Positions 43,715 to 52,195 of a stretch of 64,000 nucleotides of DNA are shown piece by piece. The stretch is from Acidobacteriota bacterium (GTDB taxonomy: Bacteria; Acidobacteriota; Vicinamibacteria; Fen-336), in contig JAJDNS010000051.1 of assembly GCA_022340585.1 (NCBI GenBank), positions 16,929-80,928 on the forward strand. Direction: 5' to 3'. The notes under the pieces are model-generated. The model was not told where the DNA came from. It saw only the letters and a program-made list of their open reading frames with translations, and did not search any database. How positions within the stretch are numbered: position 1 is the first letter of the stretch; every line of letters starts with the position of its first letter. Made by a program: the position numbers and the translations under genes.

Positions 43715-45024
43715 GGCCAGGACAGCTCCGTGAGCAAGCGCTCCATCAGACCGAGCGCGTCCATGAGATCCGCCTCCCCGATCACGAGGGGAGGCGCGAG
43801 GATGACGAGATTGCCCTGCACCGCGAAGGAGACCCCCGCCTCCCGACCCCTCTCCAGGAAGGTTCGGAGCGAGGGGTGGACCTGCGGCCACGGCGCGACC
43901 GGCTCCCGCGTCGTGCGGTCCTTCACGAGCTCCACCACCGCGAAGAGACCGTGCCCGCCGCGCACGTCTCCGATCGCGGGCACGCGCTCCTGGACGTCCC
44001 GGAGCATCGCCCGCATCCCGCCCCCCAGCACCCGCGACCGCTCGATGAGACCCTCATCCTCGTAGGCCTGGAGCGCCGCCACCCCGGCGGCGCAGCCGAG
44101 CGGGTGCCCACAGTAGGTGAGGCCCGTGGGCAGCATCTCGTTCTCGAGGCGGGACGCGACGTCGCGGGACAGGACCACCGCGCCGAGGGGCACGTGGGCT
44201 CCGGTGAGCCCCTTGGCCAGCGTCATGATGTCGGGACGCCCGGCCTCGCCGTGGCGCTGCCACGCGAACCACTCGCCGCAGCGTCCGAAGGCGCTCATCA
44301 CCTCGTCAGCGATGAGGAGCACGCCCCGGCGTCGCGTCTCCTCGCGCAGGAGCGGCCAGTAGCGCTCCGGGGGAACGATCCCGTTGGTGCCGGCATTCGG
44401 CTCCATCAGGACGGCAGCCACCGCGTCGGCGCCCCGCTCGCCGATCGTCGCCCCGACGCAGCGGGCGGCCCGCTCGGCGCACTCGTCGTCGGAGCCCGAG
44501 CCGAAGGGACAGCGGTAGGCGTAGGGCGCCGGCACGTGGACCGCTCGCCACTCGGCGGGATCGACGAGGTGCTGCGTGCGGGCGTCACGGGAGAAGGCCA
44601 TCGTCGCGTAGGTTGCGCCGTGATAGGACCGGTCGCGGCCCACGACCCACCCTCGGGGCTTCCCGCTGGCCTGGCGGGCGATCTTCACCGCGTGCTCGTT
44701 CGCGTCCGCCCCCCCGAGGGTGAAGAAGACCCGCCCCCCCGCGAAGCCGGACTTGTCGAGGAGCCGCTCGGCGAGGCGGGCCCGCGGCTCGGCGCCCCAG
44801 GCCGCGGTCACGAAGCACAGCCTCTCGGCCTGATCCCGGATCGCCCCAACGACCGCCGGGTGCTGGTGGCCGAGGGTCACGCACTCCGCCAGACTGCTCA
44901 TGTCGAGGTAGCGGCGCCCCCGCTCGTCCCAGAAGAAGGCGCCCGCGCCGCCCGTGACCGTCGGGGCGTTCCACTCCGCCTGCACGCACCAGCTGTGGAG
45001 GACATCGCGTCTCTCGGAGAACAT
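43711..45024 (-). CDS. Class III aminotransferase (pyruvate-type omega-amino acid transaminase-like), first gene of the operon
   Basis: 437 residues, ATG at 45024; an earlier ATG-type start at 45081 would lie inside the operator region. PLP features: LGGADANEHAVKIARQ, YHGATYATMAFSRD, IADEVMSAFGRCG and Lys271 in TLAKGLTGAHVPLG. The TYCGHPLGCAAG segment is typical of taurine/beta-alanine/omega-amino acid:pyruvate transaminases. It differs clearly from the second aminotransferase of the operon, so the two probably remove different amino groups. Promoter and operators lie directly upstream. Confidence 0.88.
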   Translation of the reverse strand: MFSERRDVLHSWCVQAEWNAPTVTGGAGAFFWDERGRRYLDMSSLAECVTLGHQHPAVVGAIRDQAERLCFVTAAWGAEPRARLAERLLDKSGFAGGRVFFTLGGADANEHAVKIARQASGKPRGWVVGRDRSYHGATYATMAFSRDARTQHLVDPAEWRAVHVPAPYAYRCPFGSGSDDECAERAARCVGATIGERGADAVAAVLMEPNAGTNGIVPPERYWPLLREETRRRGVLLIADEVMSAFGRCGEWFAWQRHGEAGRPDIMTLAKGLTGAHVPLGAVVLSRDVASRLENEMLPTGLTYCGHPLGCAAGVAALQAYEDEGLIERSRVLGGGMRAMLRDVQERVPAIGDVRGGHGLFAVVELVKDRTTREPVAPWPQVHPSLRTFLERGREAGVSFAVQGNLVILAPPLVIGEADLMDALGLMERLLTELSWP

Positions 45025-45043
45025 GACCCGGCCGGCTCCCGGT

Positions 45044-45058
45044 GTTCGGTATACGAAC
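45044..45058. promoter_or_regulatory. IclR-type operator 1 (GTTCG-N5-CGAAC)
   Basis: Perfect inverted repeat GTTCG-gtata-CGAAC in the shared promoter region. It covers the -10 of the minus-strand operon (TATACC, 45048-45053). The form matches operators of IclR-family regulators such as PcaR/PcaU; the regulator gene begins 72 bases away. Its centre is 19 bases from operator 2. Confidence 0.65.
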
Positions 45059-45076
45059 GTTGATTCGTATATCGAA
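45048..45076 (-). promoter_or_regulatory. Promoter of the minus-strand catabolic operon
   Basis: On the minus strand TTCGAT (45071-45076) and TATACC (45048-45053) are 17 bases apart. Both hexamers lie inside the two palindromes, so regulator binding would directly affect polymerase binding. The -35 is weak, consistent with a need for activation. Confidence 0.45.
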
Positions 45077-45088
45077 CGCAATTACAAT
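45060..45088 (+). promoter_or_regulatory. Promoter of the IclR-thiolase-permease operon
   Basis: TTGATT (45060-45065), 17-base spacer, TACAAT (45083-45088); a strong match. The second palindrome (45063-45077) overlaps the -35, so the regulator probably represses its own gene. The predicted leader carries GAGGG before the ATG at 45130. Confidence 0.65.
45063..45077. promoter_or_regulatory. IclR-type operator 2 (TTCG-tatat-CGAA)
   Basis: Inverted repeat with inner arms TTCG (45064-45067) and CGAA (45073-45076) around an A/T core. It is a near copy of operator 1 and lies on the same face of the helix two turns away. Confidence 0.65.
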
Positions 45089-45129
45089 CCCGCGCCAGCG
45101 CCTTGTCAACGGCGCCTCGAGGGTCCGTC

Positions 45130-45927
45130 ATGGTCCGCGCCCGGTTCGAGGAGAGTCCCGACTTCGTGCAGTCCCTCGCCCGGGGCCTCGGGGTCATCCG
45201 CTCCTTCGACGAGGAGCACTCCTCCCCCACGCTGTCGGACCTGGCCGAGCGCACGGGCCTCTCGCGGGCCACCGTGCGGCGGAGCCTCCTGACCCTCGCG
45301 CACCTGGGGTACGTGGGGCAGAAGGGGCGGCAGTTCTTCCTGACCCCGCGGATCCTCGAGCTGGGCTTCGGCTACCTCTCCTCTCTCGGGCTCCCCGAGC
45401 TCGCCCTGCCCTCCATGGAGACGCTGGCGCGGCGGGTGGACGAGTCGTGCTCCCTCACCGTCCTCGACGACACCGACATCGTCTACGTGGCGCGCGTGCC
45501 CGTCCGTCGCATCATGGCCATCTCGCTGGGGGTGGGCGCCCGACTCCCCGCTTTCGCGGCCTCGATGGGCCGCGTGCTCCTCGCCGGGCTTCCCGACGAC
45601 GCGCTCGACGAGTGGCTCGCCCGGGCCCCGACCCGTCCGCTGACGCCCCACACCGTCCACGAGAAGGGCGCCTTGAGGGCCGAGATCCTTCGCGTGCGTG
45701 ACCAGGGCCACGCGCTCGTCCTCCAGGAGATCGAGGTCGGCCTGTGCTCGATCGCGGTGCCGCTCCGCGACCGCCAGGGCCGCACGCTCGCCGCCCTCAA
45801 CGTCGGCATGCCGTTCGGCCAGGGCGTCCGCGAGCGGGCCCTGAAGGAGATCCTCCCCGCGCTGCGCGAGGCCGGGCAGGCCATCGAGAACGCCATCGTG
45901 GCGGTCGCGCCCGCCGTCGAGGGCTGA
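45130..45927 (+). CDS. IclR-family transcriptional regulator (PcaR/PcaU-type)
   Basis: 265 residues. N-terminal winged helix-turn-helix (about 15-75: LSDLAERTGLSRATVRRSLLTL) and a C-terminal effector domain with SCSLTVLDDTDIVYVARVP and QEIEVGLCSIAVPLRD. The layout FVQSLARGLGVIRSFDEEHSSPTLSDLAERTGL is like the PcaR/PcaU/PobR group that responds to beta-ketoadipate-pathway intermediates. A TTG at 45103 is the longest start, but ATG 45130 has GAGGG at the right distance and fits the predicted transcript start. It ends three bases before the thiolase gene. It is expected to bind the two palindromes next to its own promoter. Confidence 0.88.
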   Translation: MVRARFEESPDFVQSLARGLGVIRSFDEEHSSPTLSDLAERTGLSRATVRRSLLTLAHLGYVGQKGRQFFLTPRILELGFGYLSSLGLPELALPSMETLARRVDESCSLTVLDDTDIVYVARVPVRRIMAISLGVGARLPAFAASMGRVLLAGLPDDALDEWLARAPTRPLTPHTVHEKGALRAEILRVRDQGHALVLQEIEVGLCSIAVPLRDRQGRTLAALNVGMPFGQGVRERALKEILPALREAGQAIENAIVAVAPAVEG

Positions 45928-45930
45928 GCC

Positions 45931-47136
45931 ATGAGACACGCCTTCATCTGCGCCGCCGTCCGCACCCCCTTCGGCCGGTACGGGGGGGCGCTCGCTGCCG
46001 TGCGGGCCGACGACCTCGCCACGATCCCGATCGCCACCCTCATCGAGCGCCACCCGGGCGTCGACTGGGCCGCGCTGGACGAGGTGGTCCTCGGCTGCGC
46101 CAATCAGGCGGGCGAGGACAACCGCAACGTGGCCCGCATGGCCGCGCTCCTGTCCGGCCTTCCCGACTCCGTGCCCGGGGTCACGGTGAACCGCCTGTGC
46201 GCCTCGGGCCTCGAAGCCGTTGGCCAGGCCGCGCGTGCGATCCGGCTCGGAGAGGCCGATCTGGTGCTGGCCGGCGGAGTCGAGAGCATGACCCGCTCGC
46301 CCTACGTCGTGGGCAAGGCCGGCACCGCGTTCGGCCGGGACCAGAAGCTCGAGGACACGACCCTGGGCTGGCGCTTCGTCAACCCGGTCATGAAGGAGCG
46401 GTACGGCATCGACTCCATGACCCAGACGGCGGAGAACCTGGCGCGGGAGCACGGGATCGACCGCGCCGCCCAGGACGCCTACGCGCTGCGCAGCCAGCAG
46501 CGTGCCGAGCGCGCGCGCGCCGCGGGCGCCCTCGCGGAGGAGCTGACGACGGTGTCCGTGCCGGCCCGGAAGGAGACGCGCCAGGTCGACCGCGACGAGC
46601 ACCCGCGCCCCGGCACCACCCTCGAGGCTCTGGAGCGGCTCTCGCCACTGCTCGGCCCGGGAACCACCATCACCGCCGGCAACGCGTCGGGCATCAACGA
46701 CGGCGCCGGGGCCCTCCTCCTCGCCTCGGAGGCGGCCGCCACCCGCTACGGCCTCGAGCCCCTCGCCCGGGTCTCGGGCATGGCGAGCGCCGGCGTGCCC
46801 CCCCGCACCATGGGGCTCGGTCCGGTGCCCGCCATCCGCAAGCTCCTGGCCCGGGAGGGACACGCCCTGGCGGACTACGAGCTGATCGAGGTCAACGAGG
46901 CATTCGCGGCCCAGGTGCTGGCGTGCACCCGGGCGCTGGGCCTCCCCGACGACGCCGACGTCGTCAACCCCAACGGAGGCGCCATCGCCCTGGGCCACCC
47001 GCTCGGCGCGAGCGGGGCGCGGCTGTGCACGACGGCGGTCCTGGAGATGAGGCGCCGGGGGGCTCCTCGCGCCCTCGTGAGCCTGTGCACCGGCGTGGGC
47101 CAGGGCCTGGCCCTCGGACTGGAGCGCCCGGCGTGA
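45931..47136 (+). CDS. pcaF: Acetyl-CoA acyltransferase, 3-oxoadipyl-CoA thiolase-like (PcaF)
   Basis: 401 residues, the usual thiolase length. Nucleophile Cys90 in [12 protein letters not shown], catalytic His in [19 protein letters not shown] and the second Cys in [11 protein letters not shown]. The block [26 protein letters not shown] is characteristic of PcaF/PaaJ thiolases that split 3-oxoadipyl-CoA into acetyl-CoA and succinyl-CoA. A generic acetoacetyl-CoA thiolase is less likely given the CatIJ-type CoA-transferase and PcaR-type regulator beside it. Its stop overlaps the permease start (GTGA). Confidence 0.88.
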   Translation: MRHAFICAAVRTPFGRYGGALAAVRADDLATIPIATLIERHPGVDWAALDEVVLGCANQAGEDNRNVARMAALLSGLPDSVPGVTVNRLCASGLEAVGQAARAIRLGEADLVLAGGVESMTRSPYVVGKAGTAFGRDQKLEDTTLGWRFVNPVMKERYGIDSMTQTAENLAREHGIDRAAQDAYALRSQQRAERARAAGALAEELTTVSVPARKETRQVDRDEHPRPGTTLEALERLSPLLGPGTTITAGNASGINDGAGALLLASEAAATRYGLEPLARVSGMASAGVPPRTMGLGPVPAIRKLLAREGHALADYELIEVNEAFAAQVLACTRALGLPDDADVVNPNGGAIALGHPLGASGARLCTTAVLEMRRRGAPRALVSLCTGVGQGLALGLERPA

Positions 47137-48503
47137 GCGCCCCTCCGCCGGCCGCCGCGCCCGCGGACCGGGCCGCCAGGACCGTCTCGACCGGACGCCT
47201 CGGCTTCTGGATGGCGGTGGCCCTCGTGGCGGGCAACATGATCGGCTCGGGGGTCTTTCTCCTGCCCGCGTCCCTCGCCCCCTACGGCGTCAACGGCCTG
47301 GCCGGCTGGCTGCTCTCGGCGGCCGGCGCCGTGACGCTCGCCCTCGTCTTCGCCGCCCTGAGCCGTGCCTTCCCCCGCGACGGCGGCCTCTACGTCTACA
47401 CGCGAGTCGCGTTCGGTGCGCTGCCCGCCTTCGTCGTCGCCTGGGGCTACTGGGTCTCGGTCTGGGTCGGCAACGCCGCCATCGCCACCGGCGGGGTCAG
47501 CTATCTGAGCACCCTCGTCCCCGCGATCGCGACCGTCCCCGGGGCCTCGGTCGCGGTGACGCTGGCCCTCCTCTGGCTGCTGACCTTCGTCAACTGCGTC
47601 GGCGTGCGCGCGGCCGGGTGGGTGCAGGCGGTCACGACGGTCCTCAAGCTGCTCCCGCTTCTCGCGGTGGCGCTGGTGGGGATCCTCCTCGTCTTCCTGA
47701 GACGCCCGATGCCGGGCCTCGCCGAGGGGCCGCCCCTGAGCCTCGACGGGACCACGGCCGCCGCGACCCTCACGCTGTGGGCGCTGCTCGGGCTCGAGTC
47801 CGCCACCGTCCCCGCCGACAAGGTCGAGAACCCCGAGCGGACCGTCCCCCGCGCCACGATGGTCGGGACCGCCGTCACTGCCGTCCTCTGCGCCGCCGCC
47901 TGCGGCGCGGTCCTCCTGCTCGTCCCCGGGTCCCAGCTCGCCATCTCCAGCGCCCCGTTCGCCGACGCGATCCGTCCGCTCTGGGGCGAGGGGGCGGCCA
48001 CGCTCGTCGTGGTCTTCGCCGCCATCAGCGCCTTCGGCGCGCTCAACGGCTGGATTCTCCTCCAGGGCGAGCTGCCCCGGGCCATGGCTCGCGACGGTGT
48101 CTTCCCGAAGGTGTTCGCCCGCGAGTCGAAGCGCGGCACCCCCGCCTTCGCCTTCATCTTCACCAGCGCGCTCGTGACCCTGCTGGTGCTGGCCAACGCC
48201 CACTCGACGATGGTCGAGATCTTCACCTTCATGATCCTGCTCTCCACGACCGCCTGCCTCGTTGCCTACCTCGTGTGCAGCCTCGCCCTCCTCGACCTCA
48301 TGCGGCGGGGACAGCTGCCCGGCATCGGCCGGCCGGCTCCCTGGCTCGCCGGTGCCGGCGTCCTCGGGGCGGGGTACTCGCTCTGGGCGCTCTTCGGCGC
48401 GGGACGCGATGCCCTGCTCTGGGGATTCGTGCTGCTTCTCGTCGCGGTCCCGGTGTACGCGCTGAGCAGGCGCGACCGAAGCACCCTCGGCGAGCAGGGC
48501 TGA
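47133..48503 (+). CDS. APC-family amino acid/polyamine permease (AdiC-like)
   Basis: 456 residues, GTG start overlapping the thiolase stop. Twelve hydrophobic helices; helix 1 has the substrate-binding break [19 protein letters not shown], and [12 protein letters not shown] plus [15 protein letters not shown] follow as in the basic amino acid/polyamine antiporter group (AdiC, ArcD-like, CadB-like). It should move a cationic amino acid or amine across the cytoplasmic membrane. Coupling to a beta-ketoadipate thiolase ties uptake of an amine to that route and is central to the operon hypothesis. Antiport versus symport cannot be told from the sequence. Confidence 0.87.
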   Translation: MSAPPPAAAPADRAARTVSTGRLGFWMAVALVAGNMIGSGVFLLPASLAPYGVNGLAGWLLSAAGAVTLALVFAALSRAFPRDGGLYVYTRVAFGALPAFVVAWGYWVSVWVGNAAIATGGVSYLSTLVPAIATVPGASVAVTLALLWLLTFVNCVGVRAAGWVQAVTTVLKLLPLLAVALVGILLVFLRRPMPGLAEGPPLSLDGTTAAATLTLWALLGLESATVPADKVENPERTVPRATMVGTAVTAVLCAAACGAVLLLVPGSQLAISSAPFADAIRPLWGEGAATLVVVFAAISAFGALNGWILLQGELPRAMARDGVFPKVFARESKRGTPAFAFIFTSALVTLLVLANAHSTMVEIFTFMILLSTTACLVAYLVCSLALLDLMRRGQLPGIGRPAPWLAGAGVLGAGYSLWALFGAGRDALLWGFVLLLVAVPVYALSRRDRSTLGEQG

Positions 48504-48566
48504 CCGGCCGGACGATCCGTACGTCGAGCCCCGCGCATCGCCTGGCGGGCCTCTCGCGGGGTGGAG

Positions 48567-48572
48567 TACACT
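48567..48572 (+). promoter_or_regulatory. Possible -10 of the beta-lactamase-fold gene, short-leader spacing
   Basis: TACACT ends 13 bases before the ATG at 48586, with no Shine-Dalgarno between. The -35 is not recognisable. Confidence 0.3.
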
Positions 48573-48585
48573 GCGTGCTCGCACG

Positions 48586-49989
48586 ATGACCCACGGTCTC
48601 CTTCGTCGGAAGGTGCTCGGCACGGCCCTCGTGGTGCTGGTGGCCACGTCGGGGGGAGCCGACGAGATCGACGTCTACATCGAGGCCGAGATGGCGGCGC
48701 GAGGGATCCCGGGCCTGGCGCTCGCGGTGGCCCGCGGCGGCGAGATCGTGCGGACGAGCAGCTACGGCGTGGCCAACGCCGAGCTCGGGGTTCCGGTGGA
48801 CGAGCGTTCGGTCTTCCCGATCGCCTCACTCGACAAGGAGCTGACGGCCGCGGGCGTCATGCGGCTCGTGGAGAGGGGCCGGCTGTCGCTCGCCGAGCCG
48901 CTCGCGCAGCACGTTGAGGGACCCTGGCGCGGGGTCCTCCTGCGGCACCTGCTGTCGCACACCTCCGGGTTGCCGGACGAGGTCGCCCCGGCCGTCACCG
49001 GCCGTCTTCTGAGCGAGTACACGACCGGGGAGCTCCTCGCCCACATCCGGGAGCTCGTGCCGGTGGCGCCGCCCGGCGAGCGCTTCCTCTACTCGGACGC
49101 GAACTTCCTCCTCGCGCAGCTGGTGATCGAGCATGCGAGCGGGGAGCCCTGGCGAGCCTTCATGGAGCGAGAGATCTTCCGTCGCGCCGGAATGGAGGCA
49201 GCGTCCTACTTCGACCCGGATGCGCTGCTACCCGGGCGGGTGGCGCCCTATTGGAAGGGTGGCGAAGGCGACCTCCGTCGCGACCCCGGTCGCGACATCG
49301 ACTTCGGCCCCCTCTACAACGACGTGGCGATGACCGTCCGGGACTTCGCCCGGTGGCTCCTGGCGCTGGACGACGACCGCGTGCTCTCGCGGGAGAGTCG
49401 AGCCGCGATGTGGACCCCCGCCCGCCGCGGCGATGGAGACGAGGCCCGCGAGATCGGCCAGTGGCCGTGCTACGGGCTCGGCTTCGGTCTGGACGAGGTC
49501 TTCGGGCACCGTGTCGTCCTGCACTCGGGCTTCACGGGGGTGGGGTTCGTGAAGCTGCCGGACGCCGACCTCTCGGTCGTGGTCTTCACGAACCTGCGCC
49601 ACTCGTCGGGGAGCGACCCCGTCGGCCTGGCCTACGGCGTGGCCGGCCACTACCTGCCCGGGGTCTCCTTCCTCGCGCTCCGGCCGGCGGCCGATCCCGA
49701 TCCCGCTCGCACGCTCGCCATCCGCGCCGAGTACGCGGGGCTGCTCTCGGGTGCCCCCGGTCCCGAGCGCTGGGCGTCGGGCATGCGTGTCGCGGCCTGG
49801 GAGGGCGCTTCCTCCCTCTCCGCCCGCGCGCGGTCGCTCGGTCCGCTCCGGGCCTTCGATCTCGTCGGCGCCGGGCGAGGGGCCGACGAGCTCGTCTTCC
49901 GCGCGCAGCACGAGCGTGGACGGGTATTCCTGAGAGTCAGGCTCGACCGCGACGGGCGGATCGCCGGTCTCGTGTGGCACCACGTCTAG
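48586..49989 (+). CDS. Secreted serine hydrolase of the beta-lactamase/penicillin-binding fold
   Basis: 467 residues. Signal-like N-terminus (to about residue 25). Class C beta-lactamase/esterase fold: nucleophile Ser81 with Lys84 in IASLDK (SxxK), Tyr in YSDANF (YxN position) and HSGFTG replacing [15 protein letters not shown] is the usual family marker. Such proteins include esterases, D-amino-acid peptidases and transferases; true beta-lactamase activity is not implied. The C-terminal 100 residues form a separate beta domain, as in many members. It stands alone between the permease operon and the amidohydrolase. Confidence 0.88.
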   Translation: MTHGLLRRKVLGTALVVLVATSGGADEIDVYIEAEMAARGIPGLALAVARGGEIVRTSSYGVANAELGVPVDERSVFPIASLDKELTAAGVMRLVERGRLSLAEPLAQHVEGPWRGVLLRHLLSHTSGLPDEVAPAVTGRLLSEYTTGELLAHIRELVPVAPPGERFLYSDANFLLAQLVIEHASGEPWRAFMEREIFRRAGMEAASYFDPDALLPGRVAPYWKGGEGDLRRDPGRDIDFGPLYNDVAMTVRDFARWLLALDDDRVLSRESRAAMWTPARRGDGDEAREIGQWPCYGLGFGLDEVFGHRVVLHSGFTGVGFVKLPDADLSVVVFTNLRHSSGSDPVGLAYGVAGHYLPGVSFLALRPAADPDPARTLAIRAEYAGLLSGAPGPERWASGMRVAAWEGASSLSARARSLGPLRAFDLVGAGRGADELVFRAQHERGRVFLRVRLDRDGRIAGLVWHHV

Positions 49990-50057
49990 CCGTCGACGGC
50001 GCTGCTGTCCGCCGGTAGACTCTGCCAGCCCCCCGGGTCGAACTCGGTGGTCTGCCC

Positions 50058-50134
50058 GGGACGCGATCGCCTTGGCGGGATCGTGTCGTTTGGCCAAGGC
50101 GGCCGGCCGCAGGCCGGTTCGGTCCTCGAAAGGA
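50058..50134 (+). repeat. Double-hairpin leader element, copy D, ending in a hairpin over the Shine-Dalgarno
   Basis: Stem 1: GACGCGATC (50060-50068) with GATCGTGTC (50079-50087); the A-to-G change relative to copy B keeps pairing as G-U, which hints at selection on RNA structure. Stem 2: CCGGCC-gca-GGCCGG (50103-50117). Stem 3: TCCT-CGAA-AGGA (50123-50134), where AGGA is the ribosome site six bases before the ATG at 50141. Same spacing as copy A. Candidate translational switch. Confidence 0.7.
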
Positions 50135-50140
50135 GTGACG

Positions 50141-51916
50141 ATGCGCCCCCTCGGCACGATGCTGATCCTGGCCCTCGCGGTGCCTCCGGGGGGCGCCGCG
50201 CCGATCCCGAGGGCCGACTGGATCGTCCACGGCGGTCCCGTGCTGACCCTCGACCCCGAACGGCCGCGGGTCGAGGCCGCCGCCTTTGCCGGCGGGGTGG
50301 TGCTCGCCCTCGGCGCCCTGGACGACGTCCTGGAGCTTCGGGGGCCCCGCACACGGGAGCTCGACCTCAACGGACGTGCCCTGATGCCCAGCTTCAAGGA
50401 CCACCACGTGCATCTGCTCAACCTGGGTCTCGCCCTTCTCAACCGCGAGCGGCACGCCGCGCTGCAGGCGGAGCTCGCCGGGCTGGACGTCGAGAGCGTC
50501 GCCGCGACCCTCGCCGAACGCTGCCGCCTGGCATCGACCGGGGCCTGGGTCACGGGCGCGGGCTGGAGCCAGGGCGTCTGGGGAGACTCCGGGCTCCCGG
50601 GGCACGAGCCGCTGACCCGGGCCTGTCCCGACAACCCGGTGCTGCTCGCGCGCGTGGACGGGCACGCCGGCTGGGCCAACCTTGCGGCCCTGCGCTTCGC
50701 TCCGTCCGCCGGCGCCGAGCCCCCAGGCTCACGAGTCCCGCGGGACGAGAACGGAGCGCCCACGGGAGTGCTGCTGGAGCGTGCCAACGAGCCGCTGCTC
50801 GCCCTGGTGCCGCCGCTGGCGGAGGCCGACGTGATCGCAGCCTTTCGCAGGGCCGTGGAGTCACTCACCGCGCGTGGCGTGACCGAGGTGGACGACGCGG
50901 GATTCCTGTCGCCGCCCGGGCTGGTCGATCTCGAGGCCCCGCTCGAACGCTACCTGGACCTCCTGGTGCGTGCGGACTCCGACCGGCCGCTGCCCGTTCG
51001 CGTGGGCCTCATGATCCCCGCCCCCAGCGCCCTCGCCACGCGCGTGCTCTCGGGTCCCCCCGAGCTGTCTCCGCGGCTGCACGTGACACACCTGAAGCTC
51101 TTCGCCGACGGCGCCCTCGGCAGCCGCGGCGCGGCCCTGACTCATCCGTACGACGACGACCCCTCGACGCACGGCGTGCCGCGCATGGACCGGGAGTCGA
51201 TCGAGCGGTGGGCCCAGCGCGCCCTCGACGCCGGGCTCGATGTCGCCACCCACGCGATCGGGGACGCCGCGGTCGCCAGCGTGCTCGACGCCTACGAGGC
51301 GTTGCTCACCGCCCGGCCTTCCCTCGACCCGCGTCGGCTGCGCGTGGAGCATTTCTCCTTCGCCTCCGAGGCCGACATCGCCCGCGCCGCGCGCCTGGGC
51401 GTGGTGCTGGTGGTGCAGCCGGGCTTCGTGTGGCCCGATGCCGAGGGCCACACCATGGAGCAGGCGCGGGTGGGGGACCCCGGGGCTGCCCGCGTCTACG
51501 CGTTCGGGCGGCTCATCCGGGGGGGCGCCCGCCTTGCCGGCTCCACCGACGAGTTCTCGGTGCCAGAGCCGATCTTCCGGCACGTCCACGCCGGCGTCAC
51601 CCGTCAGAATCCCGACGGCGCGCCGCCCGGCGGCTGGCAGCCGGAGAATCGCCTGACCCGCCTCGAGGGGCTGAGGCTCTTCACGAGACGCCAGCCCGGC
51701 GGGGGCGGCCCGGCGCGCCCGCCGCTCGCGGTGGGTGGGCCGGCCGACTGGATCGTCGTGTCTGCGGACCCACTGAGCGGCCCCGATGGGGCGCTGCCGG
51801 GGCTACGCGTTCACCGGACGGTCGCGGAGGGGGTCGTCGTCTTCGACGACGGTGTGCTCGAGCAGCTCCCGGGCGCCCGAAGCAGCCCGTCTGGAAGGTC
51901 ACTCCGAACGAAGTGA
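50141..51916 (+). CDS. Secreted amidohydrolase (YtcJ-like, amidohydrolase family 3)
   Basis: 591 residues, ATG at 50141 with GAAAGGAG. Signal-like N-terminus (1-20). The metal-dependent hydrolase barrel shows the HxH pair in DHHVHLLN (residues 89 and 91), Lys region in THLKLFADGALGSRGAAL, His in VATHAIGDAA, His in VEHFSF and Asp in AGSTDEFSV. The W/G-rich layout is that of YtcJ/exoenzyme regulatory protein AepA-like amidohydrolases; substrates are mostly unknown (amides, formamides). The leader contains the double-hairpin element, so its translation may be controlled. Confidence 0.85.
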   Translation: MRPLGTMLILALAVPPGGAAPIPRADWIVHGGPVLTLDPERPRVEAAAFAGGVVLALGALDDVLELRGPRTRELDLNGRALMPSFKDHHVHLLNLGLALLNRERHAALQAELAGLDVESVAATLAERCRLASTGAWVTGAGWSQGVWGDSGLPGHEPLTRACPDNPVLLARVDGHAGWANLAALRFAPSAGAEPPGSRVPRDENGAPTGVLLERANEPLLALVPPLAEADVIAAFRRAVESLTARGVTEVDDAGFLSPPGLVDLEAPLERYLDLLVRADSDRPLPVRVGLMIPAPSALATRVLSGPPELSPRLHVTHLKLFADGALGSRGAALTHPYDDDPSTHGVPRMDRESIERWAQRALDAGLDVATHAIGDAAVASVLDAYEALLTARPSLDPRRLRVEHFSFASEADIARAARLGVVLVVQPGFVWPDAEGHTMEQARVGDPGAARVYAFGRLIRGGARLAGSTDEFSVPEPIFRHVHAGVTRQNPDGAPPGGWQPENRLTRLEGLRLFTRRQPGGGGPARPPLAVGGPADWIVVSADPLSGPDGALPGLRVHRTVAEGVVVFDDGVLEQLPGARSSPSGRSLRTK

Positions 51917-51994
51917 CCTGCGAGCATCCGACGATCACAGGGTTGCCCCCCGCGGGGCGCCGGCCAGCCGCTCGCGGCGAGATCCGGCCGGACC

Positions 51995-52022
51995 CCGCAG
52001 CCCGGCCGGGCTGCGGTACAAT
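51995..52022 (+). promoter_or_regulatory. Palindrome plus TACAAT between the amidohydrolase and fba
   Basis: CCGCAGCCC-ggcc-GGGCTGCGG at 51995-52016 is a perfect 9-bp stem, immediately followed by TACAAT (52017-52022). It may be the terminator of the amidohydrolase gene, an operator, or both, with a -10 for fba directly behind it. No -35 consensus is present. Confidence 0.4.
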
Positions 52023-52102
52023 TGGCCGGTTCGAGGGGTCTGGAAGGCGACGTCGTACGGCCCACGTCCTCCGTGGACGCCGAGCGGATCCTCTCCGGGG
52101 AC

Positions 52103-52121
52103 GGACCTGTCAGACAGGTCC
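52103..52121 (+). promoter_or_regulatory. 19-base perfect palindrome in the fba leader
   Basis: GGACCTGTC-a-GACAGGTCC. As RNA it would form a 7-bp stem with a five-base loop; as DNA it is a good dimer-regulator site. It lies 75 bases upstream of the ATG. Confidence 0.4.
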
Positions 52122-52195
52122 TCCGGCCTGTCGGGCTCGTCCGGGTTGGCGAGGCTTCGTCGACCAATCGAAATCTATCGCATTAAGGAGACCTC

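Noticed and set aside
45106..46998. A 630-codon minus-strand frame opposite the IclR and thiolase genes
   Set aside because: Antisense artefact; both plus-strand genes have full catalytic or DNA-binding motifs and fitting starts.
51995..52060. A tRNA-like GGTTCGAGG stretch upstream of fba
   Set aside because: Only a T-loop-like string is present; no acceptor or anticodon stem can be folded around it.
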